A stretch of DNA of 64,000 bases from Candidatus Brocadia sp. (GCA_021646415.1 SOEU01000004.1:121689-185688); one strand, 5' to 3'. Positions 9,332 through 17,474 are shown, counted from the first letter of the stretch. The notes: a model not told the origin generated them from the letters alone. Made by a program: numbers and translations.

Positions 9332-9363
9332 GATGTTTCGGCGTGTCCCCACACCGAAACATC
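9332..9363. repeat. 32-bp palindrome (GATGTTTCGG family)
   Basis: GATGTTTCGGCGTGTCCCC is followed by its near-exact reverse complement. Related copies lie at 57304-57377 near tRNA-Arg, so this is a dispersed REP-like palindrome. Confidence 0.6.
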
Positions 9364-9457
9364 AAGAGACAGTATTCTGGCTATCATTCCGGTGTCTATA
9401 AAGCCCGGACAAATCAAGTATACTCTGTTAATCGCTAACAGCAGGTTAACCTGGCCT

Positions 9458-10325
9458 TTACTTCATTTTGAAAGCGAGTGCTGATATTGATTTTTTTAAA
9501 ATTTCTTTTAACTGGTTATCCCCTTCATGTTGTTCAGCCCTAATTCTATTTATATCAAAAGGTACATTTGCAATAGGAGTTTGAGTAAGAATAATACAAT
9601 CCTTTTCAAGCATATGTGCCAAGCCTAGTTCATATAATACATTGGGATTAAGAGTAGTAACCTCGGCAATTATAAATGCCGATTTCAGGAGATAGCTATA
9701 AATTTTATTATCAATACGATCGGGTAAACGATCCTCATCTACCCGATAAAATGAAATTTTAAAAAACTTCCTCAACTAAGGGTTTTATGACTTCCGTATA
9801 AATTCTTTGCGGAAACTCTTTTTGTTTAAATGGCATTATGATAAAACAAAATGGTTCAACGGCCTCGATTTTAATTTCTTGATAATATCGGTTAATTTTT
9901 CTATCTAATGATACTTCACCCTTCGGTAAAGGCAGATTATCGAAGATACTGGGTTTAACTTTATATATATCTTGTTTTATTTCTTCAATATGACCTAAAA
10001 ACTTTAGAGTATTAATACCTCGTTTTAACATATCAACAGGAATATCAGTAGAAATATATATTTCGTACAATGTTATATTTTCACTTGGAAAAACGCGGAC
10101 CCAGGACATGAGTATAACACGCAACATCTGTTCAGCTTCATTATCAGTAATTACCCTACCCAAGTAGTCATTAAAAGTAGTTGTTGTGAGGACTTCTCCA
10201 CCTGTACCGGCAAGAATGTGAACTGAATTCGTGCGAACGTAATGAGATAAAAACCTGAAAAGAACCCATTCAAGAGGAATAGCCTGTCTGAAACCAGGAT
10301 AATCCTCGTAAAGTTCTTCGCTCAC
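9458..10325 (-). pseudogene. TIR/nucleoside deoxyribosyltransferase-like protein, frameshifted
   Basis: Two overlapping frames make one protein of about 285 residues. Frame one starts at GTG 10325 and holds an N-terminal region with a winged-helix-like segment (L-Y-E-I-Y-I-S-T-D-I-P), then F-I-I-M-P-F-K and Y-T-E-V-I-K-P-L-V-E-E-V-F, ending at TAA 9759. After removing one T from a T6 run near 9761 the reading continues as K-I-S-F-Y-R-V-D-E-D, A-E-V-T-T-L-N-P-N-V-L-Y-E-L-G-L-A-H and P-F-D-I-N-R. That is the Rossmann-like fold shared by nucleoside 2-deoxyribosyltransferases and TIR-like effectors. It could be a decayed defence gene, a sequencing slip, or less likely a +1 recoding site. Confidence 0.7.
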
Positions 10326-10326
10326 C

Positions 10327-10485
10327 TCAGAGTGTACTCCATTTATCTGAGTTAGATAAAGGATTTTCTCCCGTTACGTGAAAGTCTATAAGACCCCGGT
10401 TAAACGCTCGACTACCATTTGCAGGAAAAACAGAAAGATTGTAAACTTTGTTTGATAAAATAAGATGTTTTGGATATTCTGGCAT
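10327..10485 (-). CDS. Small ORF (52 aa) upstream of TIR-like gene
   Basis: ATG 10485 to TGA 10327 encodes M-P-E-Y-P-K-H-L-I-L-S-N-K-V-Y-N and ends N-S-D-K-W-S-T-L. It is followed one base later by the GTG of the TIR-like gene, so they would be cotranscribed. I do not recognise the family. It may be a partner protein, or the original N-terminus of the same gene separated by another frameshift. Confidence 0.45.
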   Translation of the reverse strand: MPEYPKHLILSNKVYNLSVFPANGSRAFNRGLIDFHVTGENPLSNSDKWSTL

Positions 10486-10524
10486 TTAAGATGTCCTCAT
10501 AAATAATTTTCCCTTCATAGTTCT

Positions 10525-10609
10525 GTAGGTTGGGTAGAGCGAGAGTGAAACCCAACATCAACCATGCCATTTACAGAAACGTTGGGTTTCGTTCCTCAAC
10601 CCAACCTAC
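10525..10609. repeat. 85-bp inverted repeat (GTAGGTTGGG family)
   Basis: GTAGGTTGGGTAGAGCGAG and AAACCCAAC on the left face GTTGGGTTTCG and CAACCCAACCTAC on the right. It is a hairpin-forming intergenic repeat of the dispersed type; a similar-plan but different-sequence unit lies at 25483-25570. Confidence 0.65.
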
Positions 10610-10794
10610 CCCCTAAACGAACAGGAATGGAAAATCTATCTATTTCCTCACACAAAGCCACTAAGGCACAACGATTTATTGTGTATCCTCTATTGATTAT
10701 CCTTGATATTCCATCCTTCATCATTCTTTGCGGCTTCGTGTCTTTTCGAGATTATCCCTCTTATTCGTAACAGTTCAACCAACAAAAACAGTCT

Positions 10795-10862
10795 TCAACC
10801 CTTTTCCTTCAGGAATATCTTCAAATAGGCGCTTGTATCAATATTATCCAGGGCGGGTTCAT
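10795..10862 (-). pseudogene. VapC-type PIN toxin, N-terminal remnant
   Basis: Directly after the antitoxin stop, a short frame reads N-I-D-T-S-A-Y-L-K-I-F-L-K-E-K-G then TGA. I-D-T-S-A-x-L-K is the PIN-domain N-terminus with its first catalytic Asp. The rest of the toxin is missing and the usable start is gone, so this is a dead toxin behind an intact antitoxin. Confidence 0.6.
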
Positions 10863-11144
10863 TTAAAACCTTTCTTCCCTTCTCTCTATCACGGTTTCAG
10901 ATAAAGGCTTTCCGGCAATCGTAATAGTTCTGCCAAGCGGCAACTTCCCTTTAACAGCCCCTCGCAATATCCCCTGATCTTCCAGACCTTTGATCTTATC
11001 GTCCGGTGTCCCCTCTTTCATAACCGGCTTGATAACGGCAACAGGGGTTCCCCTCTCCGTTACAACAACCTCCTGCCCTTCTCTGACGAGCTTCAGGTAT
11101 TTTGAAAAGTGCATATTTGCTTCCCTTAATCCAACGTGAAGCAT
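10863..11144 (-). CDS. Phd/YefM-family antitoxin
   Basis: A 93-residue protein with the family N-terminus: V-G-L-R-E-A-N-M-H-F-S-K-Y-L-K-L-V-R-E-G-Q followed by V-V-V-T-E-R-G-T-P-V-A-V-I-K-P. Such proteins bind their own promoter through the N-terminal domain and neutralise a PIN toxin through the C-terminus. The expected toxin is only a remnant downstream, so this antitoxin is orphaned. Confidence 0.8.
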   Translation of the reverse strand: MLHVGLREANMHFSKYLKLVREGQEVVVTERGTPVAVIKPVMKEGTPDDKIKGLEDQGILRGAVKGKLPLGRTITIAGKPLSETVIERREERF

Positions 11145-11487
11145 ATCAGTCCTCCTACTATAGTTACGTTACTACTTTTTACCTGTTTATACATTCTATG
11201 TCAATTTTTTTAAAGACCGCCATGATATTCCAGTTTATAATGGGTGCTCCACAACAATCATAATCAACTTGCAATCATATAACTTTCTGCTTAACCAGAA
11301 CGAGTCGGAAAAGACAAAATCCGAAGCATGAAATTCGTGAGTCAACCCTGTCAGGGTTAATTTTATTCACAATTTTTGCTAAAAATGCCAAGATTATCTT
11401 TGGAAGATACTACTAAACAGTTTTCTTGTTTCTATCTTCTGCTTCAACCGCGACTCAACTTCGTCAATCAAATTTTCTTTTTTGTAA
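11145..11487. other. Noncoding accessory DNA
   Basis: No intact gene. A 15-bp palindrome AACCCTGTCAGGGTT lies near 11344. On the minus strand a short frame ending near 11390 reads E-N-L-I-D-E-V-E-S-R-L-K-Q-K-I-E-T-R-K, possibly the tail of a lost gene; I cannot assign it. Confidence 0.4.
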
Positions 11488-11650
11488 TTAAAGAATAATA
11501 TCAGCTATTGCAAACATGTCATCCCTTTTCCCGTTATACCAACGTGCACTTGACCATTTCAACTTTTGGGGAGTTAATACAAGTCCCCTAGTAACAGGGT
11601 TATTGTGAATGTAATGAATTTTTTCAAATTTACATTTTATGAGATCAAAC
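11488..11650 (-). pseudogene. REP-associated tyrosine transposase, C-terminal fragment
   Basis: F-E-K-I-H-Y-I-H-N-N-P-V-T-R-G-L-V and W-S-S-A-R-W-Y match the C-terminus of the larger transposase copy just upstream on the same strand. No HUH domain is present. A perfect REP palindrome (11654-11677) abuts the fragment. Confidence 0.75.
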
Positions 11651-11653
11651 AAA

Positions 11654-11677
11654 CACGGACAAACATGTTTGTCCGTG
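11654..11677. repeat. Perfect 24-bp palindrome (CACGGACAAACA half-site)
   Basis: The half-site CACGGACAAACA is followed by its exact reverse complement. A second copy with a two-base centre change lies at 12295-12318 on the other side of the transposase, and a degenerate one at 63859. These are the expected REP substrates of the adjacent transposase family. Confidence 0.75.
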
Positions 11678-11714
11678 CTCAAGTTTATTTACCATGAATG
11701 ATTAAAAGGTAAAA

Positions 11715-12272
11715 TCATTCATTGGCTAACACGACGTCCCTTTCTCCAAGGTACCAGCCCGCGCTTGACCATCTCCATTCTTGAGGAGCTAATACTAAAC
11801 CTCTCTTAACGGGATTATTGTGGATATAATGCATCTTTTCAAAGAGTTCATTTTCACTGTTAATATTCCGATCATATCCCGGCCCAGTTTGCCAGAATCT
11901 AAAAACCTTTCTTGACCCACGTTTGACAGTTAATTTATCCAACCACTGTCGATTGTTTTTTTCCAGATAATGTTTAGCCTTTCTGGCTACCGATTGTTTA
12001 AGTGTTTTCAGAAATAATGAAATATTATACTTTTGAACCAGTGGATAGACTGCGAGATGAACATGTTCTGGCATGATTACGTATGCTCATAGGGCGTACT
12101 TATGTTTTCCTTTTGCTTCTGTAATTGCCTCAATTAACCAACGTTTTGTTCGTTCCCTGCTCAACAAAGGAAGTGTTGATAACATGAAAAGGTTAAAAGG
12201 TGTGCGTGGCCTGGGCTGTTGTAATGGCAAATGGTTTTCCTTTGCTGCTGCTCCATTTATATCCCATATCAC
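11715..12272 (-). pseudogene. REP-associated tyrosine transposase (Y1/HUH), broken
   Basis: M-P-E-H-V-H-L-A-V carries the HUH motif. F-R-F-W-Q-T-G-P-G-Y-D-R-N, K-M-H-Y-I-H-N-N-P-V-K-R-G-L-V and W-R-W-S-S-A complete the family pattern. The N-terminal part is present upstream (L-L-S-R-E-R-T-K-R-W-L-I-E-A) in the same frame, but the codon between K-Y-A-L and A-Y-V-I-M-P is TGA at about 12086. That position is normally Trp, so TGG to TGA is the likely lesion. The extreme N-terminus also appears frameshifted. Confidence 0.75.
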
Positions 12273-12294
12273 ATTCTATGCAAGATAACACAAA

Positions 12295-12318
12295 CACGGA
12301 CAAACAAGTTTGTCCGTG
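12295..12318. repeat. 24-bp REP palindrome, second copy
   Basis: CACGGACAAAC and GTTTGTCCGTG flank a short centre. It is the same family as 11654-11677 and lies just upstream of the broken transposase. Confidence 0.75.
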
Positions 12319-12469
12319 CCACCCAGCCAATCCCCTGTTTTTATATTCGTTATTTAGCGCATGGATGAATCTTGATAGTTTTGTACTTACTTCTAAGTAC
12401 CTTTTTAAATATTGCTTATGGCTATGTGCCGATGTAGTGAGAAGTTTCTCTATCGGTGTAATTTTGAGT

Positions 12470-13363
12470 TTACCATGCATGAACCTCCCGCACCTTCTCT
12501 ATTGCCTTTACAGGACATTCCTCCACACATATCATACATCCCTTGCAGTTGCTATAATCGGTATAGGGGAAGCCGTCTTCATTCACAGCAATGCAACCGT
12601 CCGGACACCGGGCGACACAGGTCATACATTTGGTACAGGCTTCGTAGTTCCAGACGGGCTTAAATACCCGCCAGTTACCCGTCTTTCGTAAAGGGGTATT
12701 TCCCGTAGAATTTATGGCGGGACTGGAAATTAAGGCGGGCTCGAACGGTACGTCAATAACGGGGCTTTCTTTGTGAATGGCTTCTGTAGTCTTTATTTCT
12801 ATAGGTTGGATCGCATGAAAACAATAGAGTGCAGCCTCTACGTTTTTTGCAAGAAGTTCCTTGTCGGTTAATATCTCAGACGTCTCCTTTTCAACCGCCT
12901 TTTTTAAGGAATCCGCTTTGAGACCGGCAATCCTTGAGGCAACGCCGCCAGCTAAGGTGCTCAGGACAGGCAGTCCCAGCATATCAAGGCCGATCTTCGT
13001 TAAGTCCAGGGTAATAACCTGTGCTGTTACTTTGTACTTGTCCTTTGCCTCTGCCGGACTGTGGGTGGTATTTATAAAGACAATACCACCCTCTTTAAGC
13101 CTTGATAACGGGTTTGCCAGGGGATCATCCAGGAGGGTCTCGTCCATCACGATCACAATATCCGGCATGGGAATCACACCTCGTTCCAGGATGGGTTCTT
13201 TTGATATGCGGGTGAAGGCAGCTATGGGTGCACCCCTCCTCTCGGCACCGTAGAGTGGGAAGTCCTGCGCGTAGTAACCTTCAAGAAAGGCGGCAGTACC
13301 GAGTACCCTGCTTGCCACCTTTGCCCCCTGACCGCCCCTGCCATGGAATCGTACTCTGAACAT
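12470..13363 (-). CDS. porGD: 2-oxoacid:ferredoxin oxidoreductase gamma-delta fusion (set 1)
   Basis: 297 residues. The first ~185 are the gamma subunit (R-F-H-G-R-G-G-Q-G-A-K-V-A-S, F-P-L-Y-G-A-E-R-R-G-A-P). The last ~80 are the delta ferredoxin-like subunit with two 4Fe-4S sites: C-T-K-C-M-T-C-V-A-R-C-P and C-K-G-C-M-I-C-V-E-E-C-P. It should deliver CoA-binding and electron-transfer domains to porAB at 5386-7618, from which it is separated by about 4.85 kb of accessory genes. At 54339-55144 the equivalent subunits are two separate genes. Confidence 0.9.
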   Translation of the reverse strand: MFRVRFHGRGGQGAKVASRVLGTAAFLEGYYAQDFPLYGAERRGAPIAAFTRISKEPILERGVIPMPDIVIVMDETLLDDPLANPLSRLKEGGIVFINTTHSPAEAKDKYKVTAQVITLDLTKIGLDMLGLPVLSTLAGGVASRIAGLKADSLKKAVEKETSEILTDKELLAKNVEAALYCFHAIQPIEIKTTEAIHKESPVIDVPFEPALISSPAINSTGNTPLRKTGNWRVFKPVWNYEACTKCMTCVARCPDGCIAVNEDGFPYTDYSNCKGCMICVEECPVKAIEKVREVHAW

Positions 13364-13664
13364 GTTTTTAACTCCGAAAGCTACAAATCAGACCATGAAA
13401 ATTTTTTTTCTTCGAACTTTTCTATACCACTGAATTTTGGATTAAAGGTATTTTGGAAAGATAAACGTGATACGATAAAATATTGTACTATAATAAACAC
13501 TGAAGAGGCAAGGATTGTTCTCCTTAATTGTTACCGGTACAACCAACGTTGATGTGTGGTTTATGATAAAGAATATTTTTTGTTGACTCTGGAAAAATAT
13601 TGTGTTATAGGTTCTGTATGTATTTTTAATCTATCCTGCCACATTTTGAAAAAGGAGGATGGTC

Positions 13665-14312
13665 ATGTTAAAATACGTTTTGCCCTGTCTTGTATCATTA
13701 GTGACACCCTTCGCAGCATCATTTGCCGCAGACACCAAAAACACACCGCCGTCTATTGTGTGGGAAAAAACCCTTGACGAGGCAGTTACAAAGGCAAAAA
13801 TGACGGGAAAGCCTGTCTTGTTAGACTTCTTTGCACCCACCTGAACAGGCTGCAAAACATTGGGTACCGTGACGTACCCTGATGCTACAGTAGTAGACTA
13901 TGTCAGAAAAAATTTCATTCCCCTGCAAATCAACGTTCAAAGCGGTTCGGACCTTCTCGGCAAATACCGGGCATTTTGGACACCAACGATCATTATTTTG
14001 GATTCTTCCGGTACCGAATATTATCGTTTCAATGGTTTTCTGCCCCCAGAAGAATTTATACCACAATTGCAGTTCGGACTGGGTTTTATGTCACTGCAAA
14101 AACAGGATTATAAGAGTGCCGGCGCCCAACTAAAGTGGGTGGTGGATAGATATCCTAAGAGCGATGTTGCTCCGGAAGCACAATATTGGTTTGGTGTTTC
14201 GGAATATAAGGCCGCCCATAACGTGGACGCATTACTAAACGCATGGAAGAAAATCAAGAAGGATTATCCCGGGAGTATTTGGGCAAAGAAGGTTTCTTTT
14301 GTAAAGGATTGA
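13665..14312 (+). CDS. Secreted thioredoxin-like protein, candidate selenoprotein (in-frame TGA)
   Basis: The start is ATG 13665, seven bases after AAAGGAGG; the ATG at 13659 touches the ribosome site. A signal peptide ends near F-A-A-S-F-A. The frame reads V-L-L-D-F-F-A-P-T, then TGA (13842), then T-G-C-K, then T-Y-P-D, W-T-P-T-I-I-I-L-D and G-F-L-P-P-E-E-F without further stops to 14312 (215 residues). TGA occupies the first Cys of the thioredoxin C-x-x-C, giving U-T-G-C if read as selenocysteine. The C-terminal half resembles tetratricopeptide-like tails of periplasmic thioredoxin families. The alternative is a nonsense mutation from TGC or TGT. Confidence 0.7.
13842..13884 (+). promoter_or_regulatory. 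SECIS-like hairpin after the in-frame TGA
   Basis: Seventeen bases after TGA, GGGTAC (13862-13867) pairs exactly with GTACCC (13874-13879) around the six-base loop CGTGAC. The stem extends through CATT and GATG with one bulged T. A GU in the apical loop and a loop about 23 bases past the UGA fit the known spacing of bacterial SECIS elements. No folding energy was computed. Confidence 0.55.
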
Positions 14313-14459
14313 TTGTTTTGTAGGTTTTTTATAACTGTTCAGTTTCCTGATTTGAGTAAGCAGTCGGTAATGGAAATTCATCCCTCTCTGTCTATTGCCA
14401 ACTGCGTACTGTCTGCTGCATCTTCTGGGTTGCGGTCACGGCCGCAGTAGGATTATATA

Positions 14460-15062
14460 TTACGCCTCTTTCCAATCGATCTGTTGGGGAACCTTGTAAA
14501 GGGGTTTACGGCGGATGAGTTCCGACAGCAGTTCTTCGGGGTCGTGAGATGTTATAATGAGACGATGATGTTTTGTTTGTATAAAACGTTCCTCGAATAC
14601 ATGATTTATAAACGCCAGTAATAAATCAAAATATCCTTGCACATTGAGTAATCCAATTGGTTTTGTATGTAGTCCCAGTTGTGCCCAGGTAAGAATCTCG
14701 AAGAATTCATCAAAGGTGCCAAAGCCACCTGGCATGGCAATAAAGGCATCGGATAACTCCACCATCATGGCCTTTCGTTCATGCATACTCGATACCATTC
14801 GGAGTTCTGTCAGGCCAGGATGGGCAAACTCTTTGGAAGCAAGGGCATGTGGAATTACACCGATAACATTTCCCTTTTCTTTTAAAACAGCGTCTGCAAT
14901 GATTCCCATCAGACCAATACTCCCTCCGCCGTAAACAAGTCCCATTCCATGTGATACAATAGCGCTACCGAGCTGTTGAGCAACATCGGTATACACCGAA
15001 CGCGCACCGGTATTGGAACCACAAAACACACAGATACGTTTTATAGGGTCATCATCTACCAT
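14460..15062 (-). CDS. LOG/TIGR00730-family Rossmann protein
   Basis: A 200-residue protein with V-F-C-G-S-N-T-G, V-Y-G-G-G-S-I-G-L-M-G and the signature P-G-G-F-G-T-F-D-E-F-F-E of the lysine decarboxylase-like/LOG family. Characterised members are nucleoside-monophosphate phosphoribohydrolases that release cytokinin-type bases from their ribotides. The physiological substrate in bacteria is often unclear. It follows the 56-aa gene by seven bases on the minus strand, so they share a transcript. Confidence 0.85.
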   Translation of the reverse strand: MVDDDPIKRICVFCGSNTGARSVYTDVAQQLGSAIVSHGMGLVYGGGSIGLMGIIADAVLKEKGNVIGVIPHALASKEFAHPGLTELRMVSSMHERKAMMVELSDAFIAMPGGFGTFDEFFEILTWAQLGLHTKPIGLLNVQGYFDLLLAFINHVFEERFIQTKHHRLIITSHDPEELLSELIRRKPLYKVPQQIDWKEA

Positions 15063-15069
15063 ATGTTAC

Positions 15070-15240
15070 CTATATCTTTACGCCTGTTTTATAGAGGGTA
15101 TTCAGTATGTTCATAGCGAGTTCTATTGCCTGAGACTTGGAGAGGTACAATTCATAATCATCGGTATCTTCTTCACCTTCCACAACAATCTCAATGCCCT
15201 CTGTCCTTGCAACGACAGCAATTTTTTTCTTTTCTTCCAT
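15070..15240 (-). CDS. Small acidic conserved-looking protein (56 aa)
   Basis: ATG 15240, preceded by GGAAGGATG, opens a frame reading M-E-E-K-K-K-I-A-V-V-A-R-T-E-G-I-E and ending L-N-T-L-Y-K-T-G-V-K-I. It has an acidic middle (E-G-E-E-D-T-D-D-Y-E) and an amphipathic C-terminal helix. It fits snugly between the sdhB-like gene (33 bp away) and the LOG gene (7 bp), which supports it as real. I do not recognise its function. Confidence 0.65.
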   Translation of the reverse strand: MEEKKKIAVVARTEGIEIVVEGEEDTDDYELYLSKSQAIELAMNILNTLYKTGVKI

Positions 15241-15273
15241 GTTCGTCATCCTTCCTTAAATAAAAGTTAGTCT

Positions 15274-15993
15274 CTAAATTTTGTTTTTAACAATTTCCAT
15301 CTTCAAATGGGCGATAGAACCACTCGGATTCAAGTCCCTGGGGCATACCTCCTGACAATTGAAAACCGTATGGCAACGCCATACACCATGTTCATCGTTT
15401 ACAATTGTCAGACGTTCTTCCTTTGCGCCATCCCGGCTGTCTGATACAAACCGGTCTATCGTAAGGAAAGCCATAGGACCAAGATATTTTTCATGTGATG
15501 CCGTAACAGGACACGAGGAATGGCAGCAGGAGCAAAGGATGCAATCGACCAGGATATCAATTTTCGCCCTTTCGTCAGGACTCTGTATCCGTTCTCCTGA
15601 TGTTGGTAATGGTTTACCGGGCATCAGGTATGGTTTGATATACTCGTACTTTTCCCAGAAGGGTTTCATGTCAACAAAGAGGTCTTTATGTATGGGCATG
15701 TGGGCAATCGGCCGAATCGTAATGGTATTTGATTTGAGTTTTGAAACCAGGGTGTTACAGGCCAGGCGATACTTTCCATTGATATGCATAGCACAAGAAC
15801 CGCAAATAGCCTCCCTGCAAGAAGACCGAAAGGCCAGGGAGTTATCCAGTCGCTGCTGGATATAATTAAGCCCCTCAAGCACTGTCAGGTCTTTCCGGGT
15901 AAAAGGGATTTCAAATTTCTGGAAAAACGGCTTTTTATCAGTGTCCGGATTAAAGCGAAGGATATGAAAAAAAACCTTATCGTTTTTCATCAT
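15274..15993 (-). CDS. sdhB: Succinate dehydrogenase/fumarate reductase iron-sulfur subunit
   Basis: 239 residues. S-S-C-R-E-A-I-C-G-S-C-A-M with a later A-C-N-T-L is the 2Fe-2S site. D-C-I-L-C-S-C-C-H-S-S-C-P and N-C-Q-E-V-C-P-R-D-L-N-P are the 4Fe-4S and 3Fe-4S ligands of SdhB/FrdB. It would pass electrons between a flavoprotein and a membrane quinone site. No flavoprotein or membrane-anchor gene is adjacent; neighbours are ftsY and the 56-aa gene, so partners must be encoded elsewhere. Confidence 0.88.
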   Translation of the reverse strand: MMKNDKVFFHILRFNPDTDKKPFFQKFEIPFTRKDLTVLEGLNYIQQRLDNSLAFRSSCREAICGSCAMHINGKYRLACNTLVSKLKSNTITIRPIAHMPIHKDLFVDMKPFWEKYEYIKPYLMPGKPLPTSGERIQSPDERAKIDILVDCILCSCCHSSCPVTASHEKYLGPMAFLTIDRFVSDSRDGAKEERLTIVNDEHGVWRCHTVFNCQEVCPRDLNPSGSIAHLKMEIVKNKI

Positions 15994-16053
15994 ATATTTT
16001 TCTTTTTTTGTTTTCTTTGCGTTCCCGCCACTCTCTGCAGGAAAAGCAGTATA

Positions 16054-17394
16054 CTATTCAAACAAGGCATTCACAAAGGCATCGGGGTTAAATTTCTCTA
16101 TATCCTCTGCTTTTTCACCCAACCCGATATATTTTACGGGAATGTTTATTTCATTGCGCATGCCGAGTACGAAACCGCCCTTTGCCGTACCATCTAACTT
16201 TGCTAAAAAAATTCCTGTAATGTCAACAGACTGTTTAAACATTTTTGCCTGGGAGATGGCATTTTGTCCGGTTGTGGCGTCGAGTACCATCAGAACTTCA
16301 TGGGGAGCACCAGAAATTCTTTTGGAAATAACCCGTTTAATCTTGCCCAGTTCGTTCATAAGATTCTCATGGGTGTGAAGACGTCCTGCTGTATCAACAA
16401 TGACGACATCGATACCCCTTGCAATACTTGCTTCCAGGGCGTCATATGCTACTGCTGCTGGGTCAGAACCGGTTTGATGCTTTACAATCTCCGCCCCGAT
16501 GCGTTTGCTCCAAATATCCAGTTGATCAACAGCGGCCGCCCGAAAGGTATCGCCTGCTGCAACCATCACCTTTTTGCCATCTCTAATGAAAGTGTTTGCA
16601 AGTTTTGCTATGGCTGTGGTCTTGCCAACTCCATTTACTCCTACAACCATGATAACCGTAGGGGGGATAGGGGCATAATTGATATCGATTTGAAGAGACC
16701 GTAGGCTTTCTTTGAGTCTGTCTTTTATAAAATCATGTATCTGTGAGGTTTCAGTTATTGTTTTGGATTTCCATGCTTCGTGTAATTCGTGTACTAATTT
16801 TTGGACGGATTTTACACCGATATCAGCACCAATCAGGATATCCTCCAATTCCTCAAGTACAGATTCATCGATCTTTCTCCTGAAAGAAAAGAGGTTTTTC
16901 AGACGGGACCAGAATCGATTACGCGTTTTCTCTAAACCCTTCTTGAGCCTTTCTGATGAAACAGGAATTTCCTCTCCAATATGTTCTTCAACAACAGCAG
17001 TTTCCGGTAAAACCGGAACGGTCTCTACTGGTGGAGGCAAGGTCTGACTTCCAGCTTCATCTTTACCAACAATAGTTTCCGGTGAGATCGAAACCGCTGT
17101 CTCAGAAGGGACAGAAGTTTGTCTTTCCGGAGCTTCTTCAATAACCTCAGTTTCCGGTGAGATTGGAACGAGCTTTATCGTATCACCATCTACAACGACA
17201 GTTTTTGGCGCTTCTGCTGTAAAATTTTTTAATCGGGACCAAAAACTGCCCCGGTGTTTTCCCCTGCCGTTCTTCCGGTTTTCAGATGATCCTTCAGATT
17301 GCTTTTTCATGTCTTCTTTTCCGCGAACGGTTTCCGGTGTTTCCACTTTTGTTTCATCCAATATATTTTTGTCTTTCTTCGAAGACTGTGCCAT
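16054..17394 (-). CDS. ftsY: Signal recognition particle receptor FtsY
   Basis: 446 residues. The C-terminal NG domain has the P-loop G-V-N-G-V-G-K-T-T, the D-T-F-R-A-A-A motif, D-T-A-G-R and A-K-L-D-G-T-A-K-G-G, so it is the GTPase that docks SRP-ribosome complexes at the membrane. The ~190-residue N-terminal region is low-complexity and acidic, rich in S-P-E-T and P-E-T-A-V repeats, and contains F-W-S-R-L-K-N twice (about residues 51 and 162). The second copy directly precedes the N domain. These amphipathic stretches probably aid membrane targeting. Confidence 0.95.
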   Translation of the reverse strand: MAQSSKKDKNILDETKVETPETVRGKEDMKKQSEGSSENRKNGRGKHRGSFWSRLKNFTAEAPKTVVVDGDTIKLVPISPETEVIEEAPERQTSVPSETAVSISPETIVGKDEAGSQTLPPPVETVPVLPETAVVEEHIGEEIPVSSERLKKGLEKTRNRFWSRLKNLFSFRRKIDESVLEELEDILIGADIGVKSVQKLVHELHEAWKSKTITETSQIHDFIKDRLKESLRSLQIDINYAPIPPTVIMVVGVNGVGKTTAIAKLANTFIRDGKKVMVAAGDTFRAAAVDQLDIWSKRIGAEIVKHQTGSDPAAVAYDALEASIARGIDVVIVDTAGRLHTHENLMNELGKIKRVISKRISGAPHEVLMVLDATTGQNAISQAKMFKQSVDITGIFLAKLDGTAKGGFVLGMRNEINIPVKYIGLGEKAEDIEKFNPDAFVNALFE

Positions 17395-17428
17395 TCAGTT
17401 ATTATCTCCTGTCTAGATTTTCATAAAT

Positions 17429-17474
17429 AGACCATTCCCAAATAACATCTATTTGTGACGTTTGAGAATGGTCT
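17429..17474 (-). terminator. Nested hairpin, possible terminator
   Basis: AGACCATTC (17429) pairs with GAATGGTCT (17466), with an inner CAAATA/TATTTG pair. On the minus strand the stem is followed by ATTTATGAAAAT, a weak U-rich tail. It lies between the NusB-PHP gene and ftsY and may separate their transcripts. Confidence 0.4.

Noticed and set aside
9759..9775. Programmed +1 frameshift at the T6 run
   Set aside because: A +1 slip would restore the frame, but no stimulator or known slippery context is visible, and the island is full of decayed genes. A one-base insertion or sequencing error is simpler.
12193..12480. 95-aa minus-strand ORF between porGD and the transposase
   Set aside because: Its middle is the translated REP palindrome and its end is the broken transposase N-terminus in another frame, so it is not a real gene.
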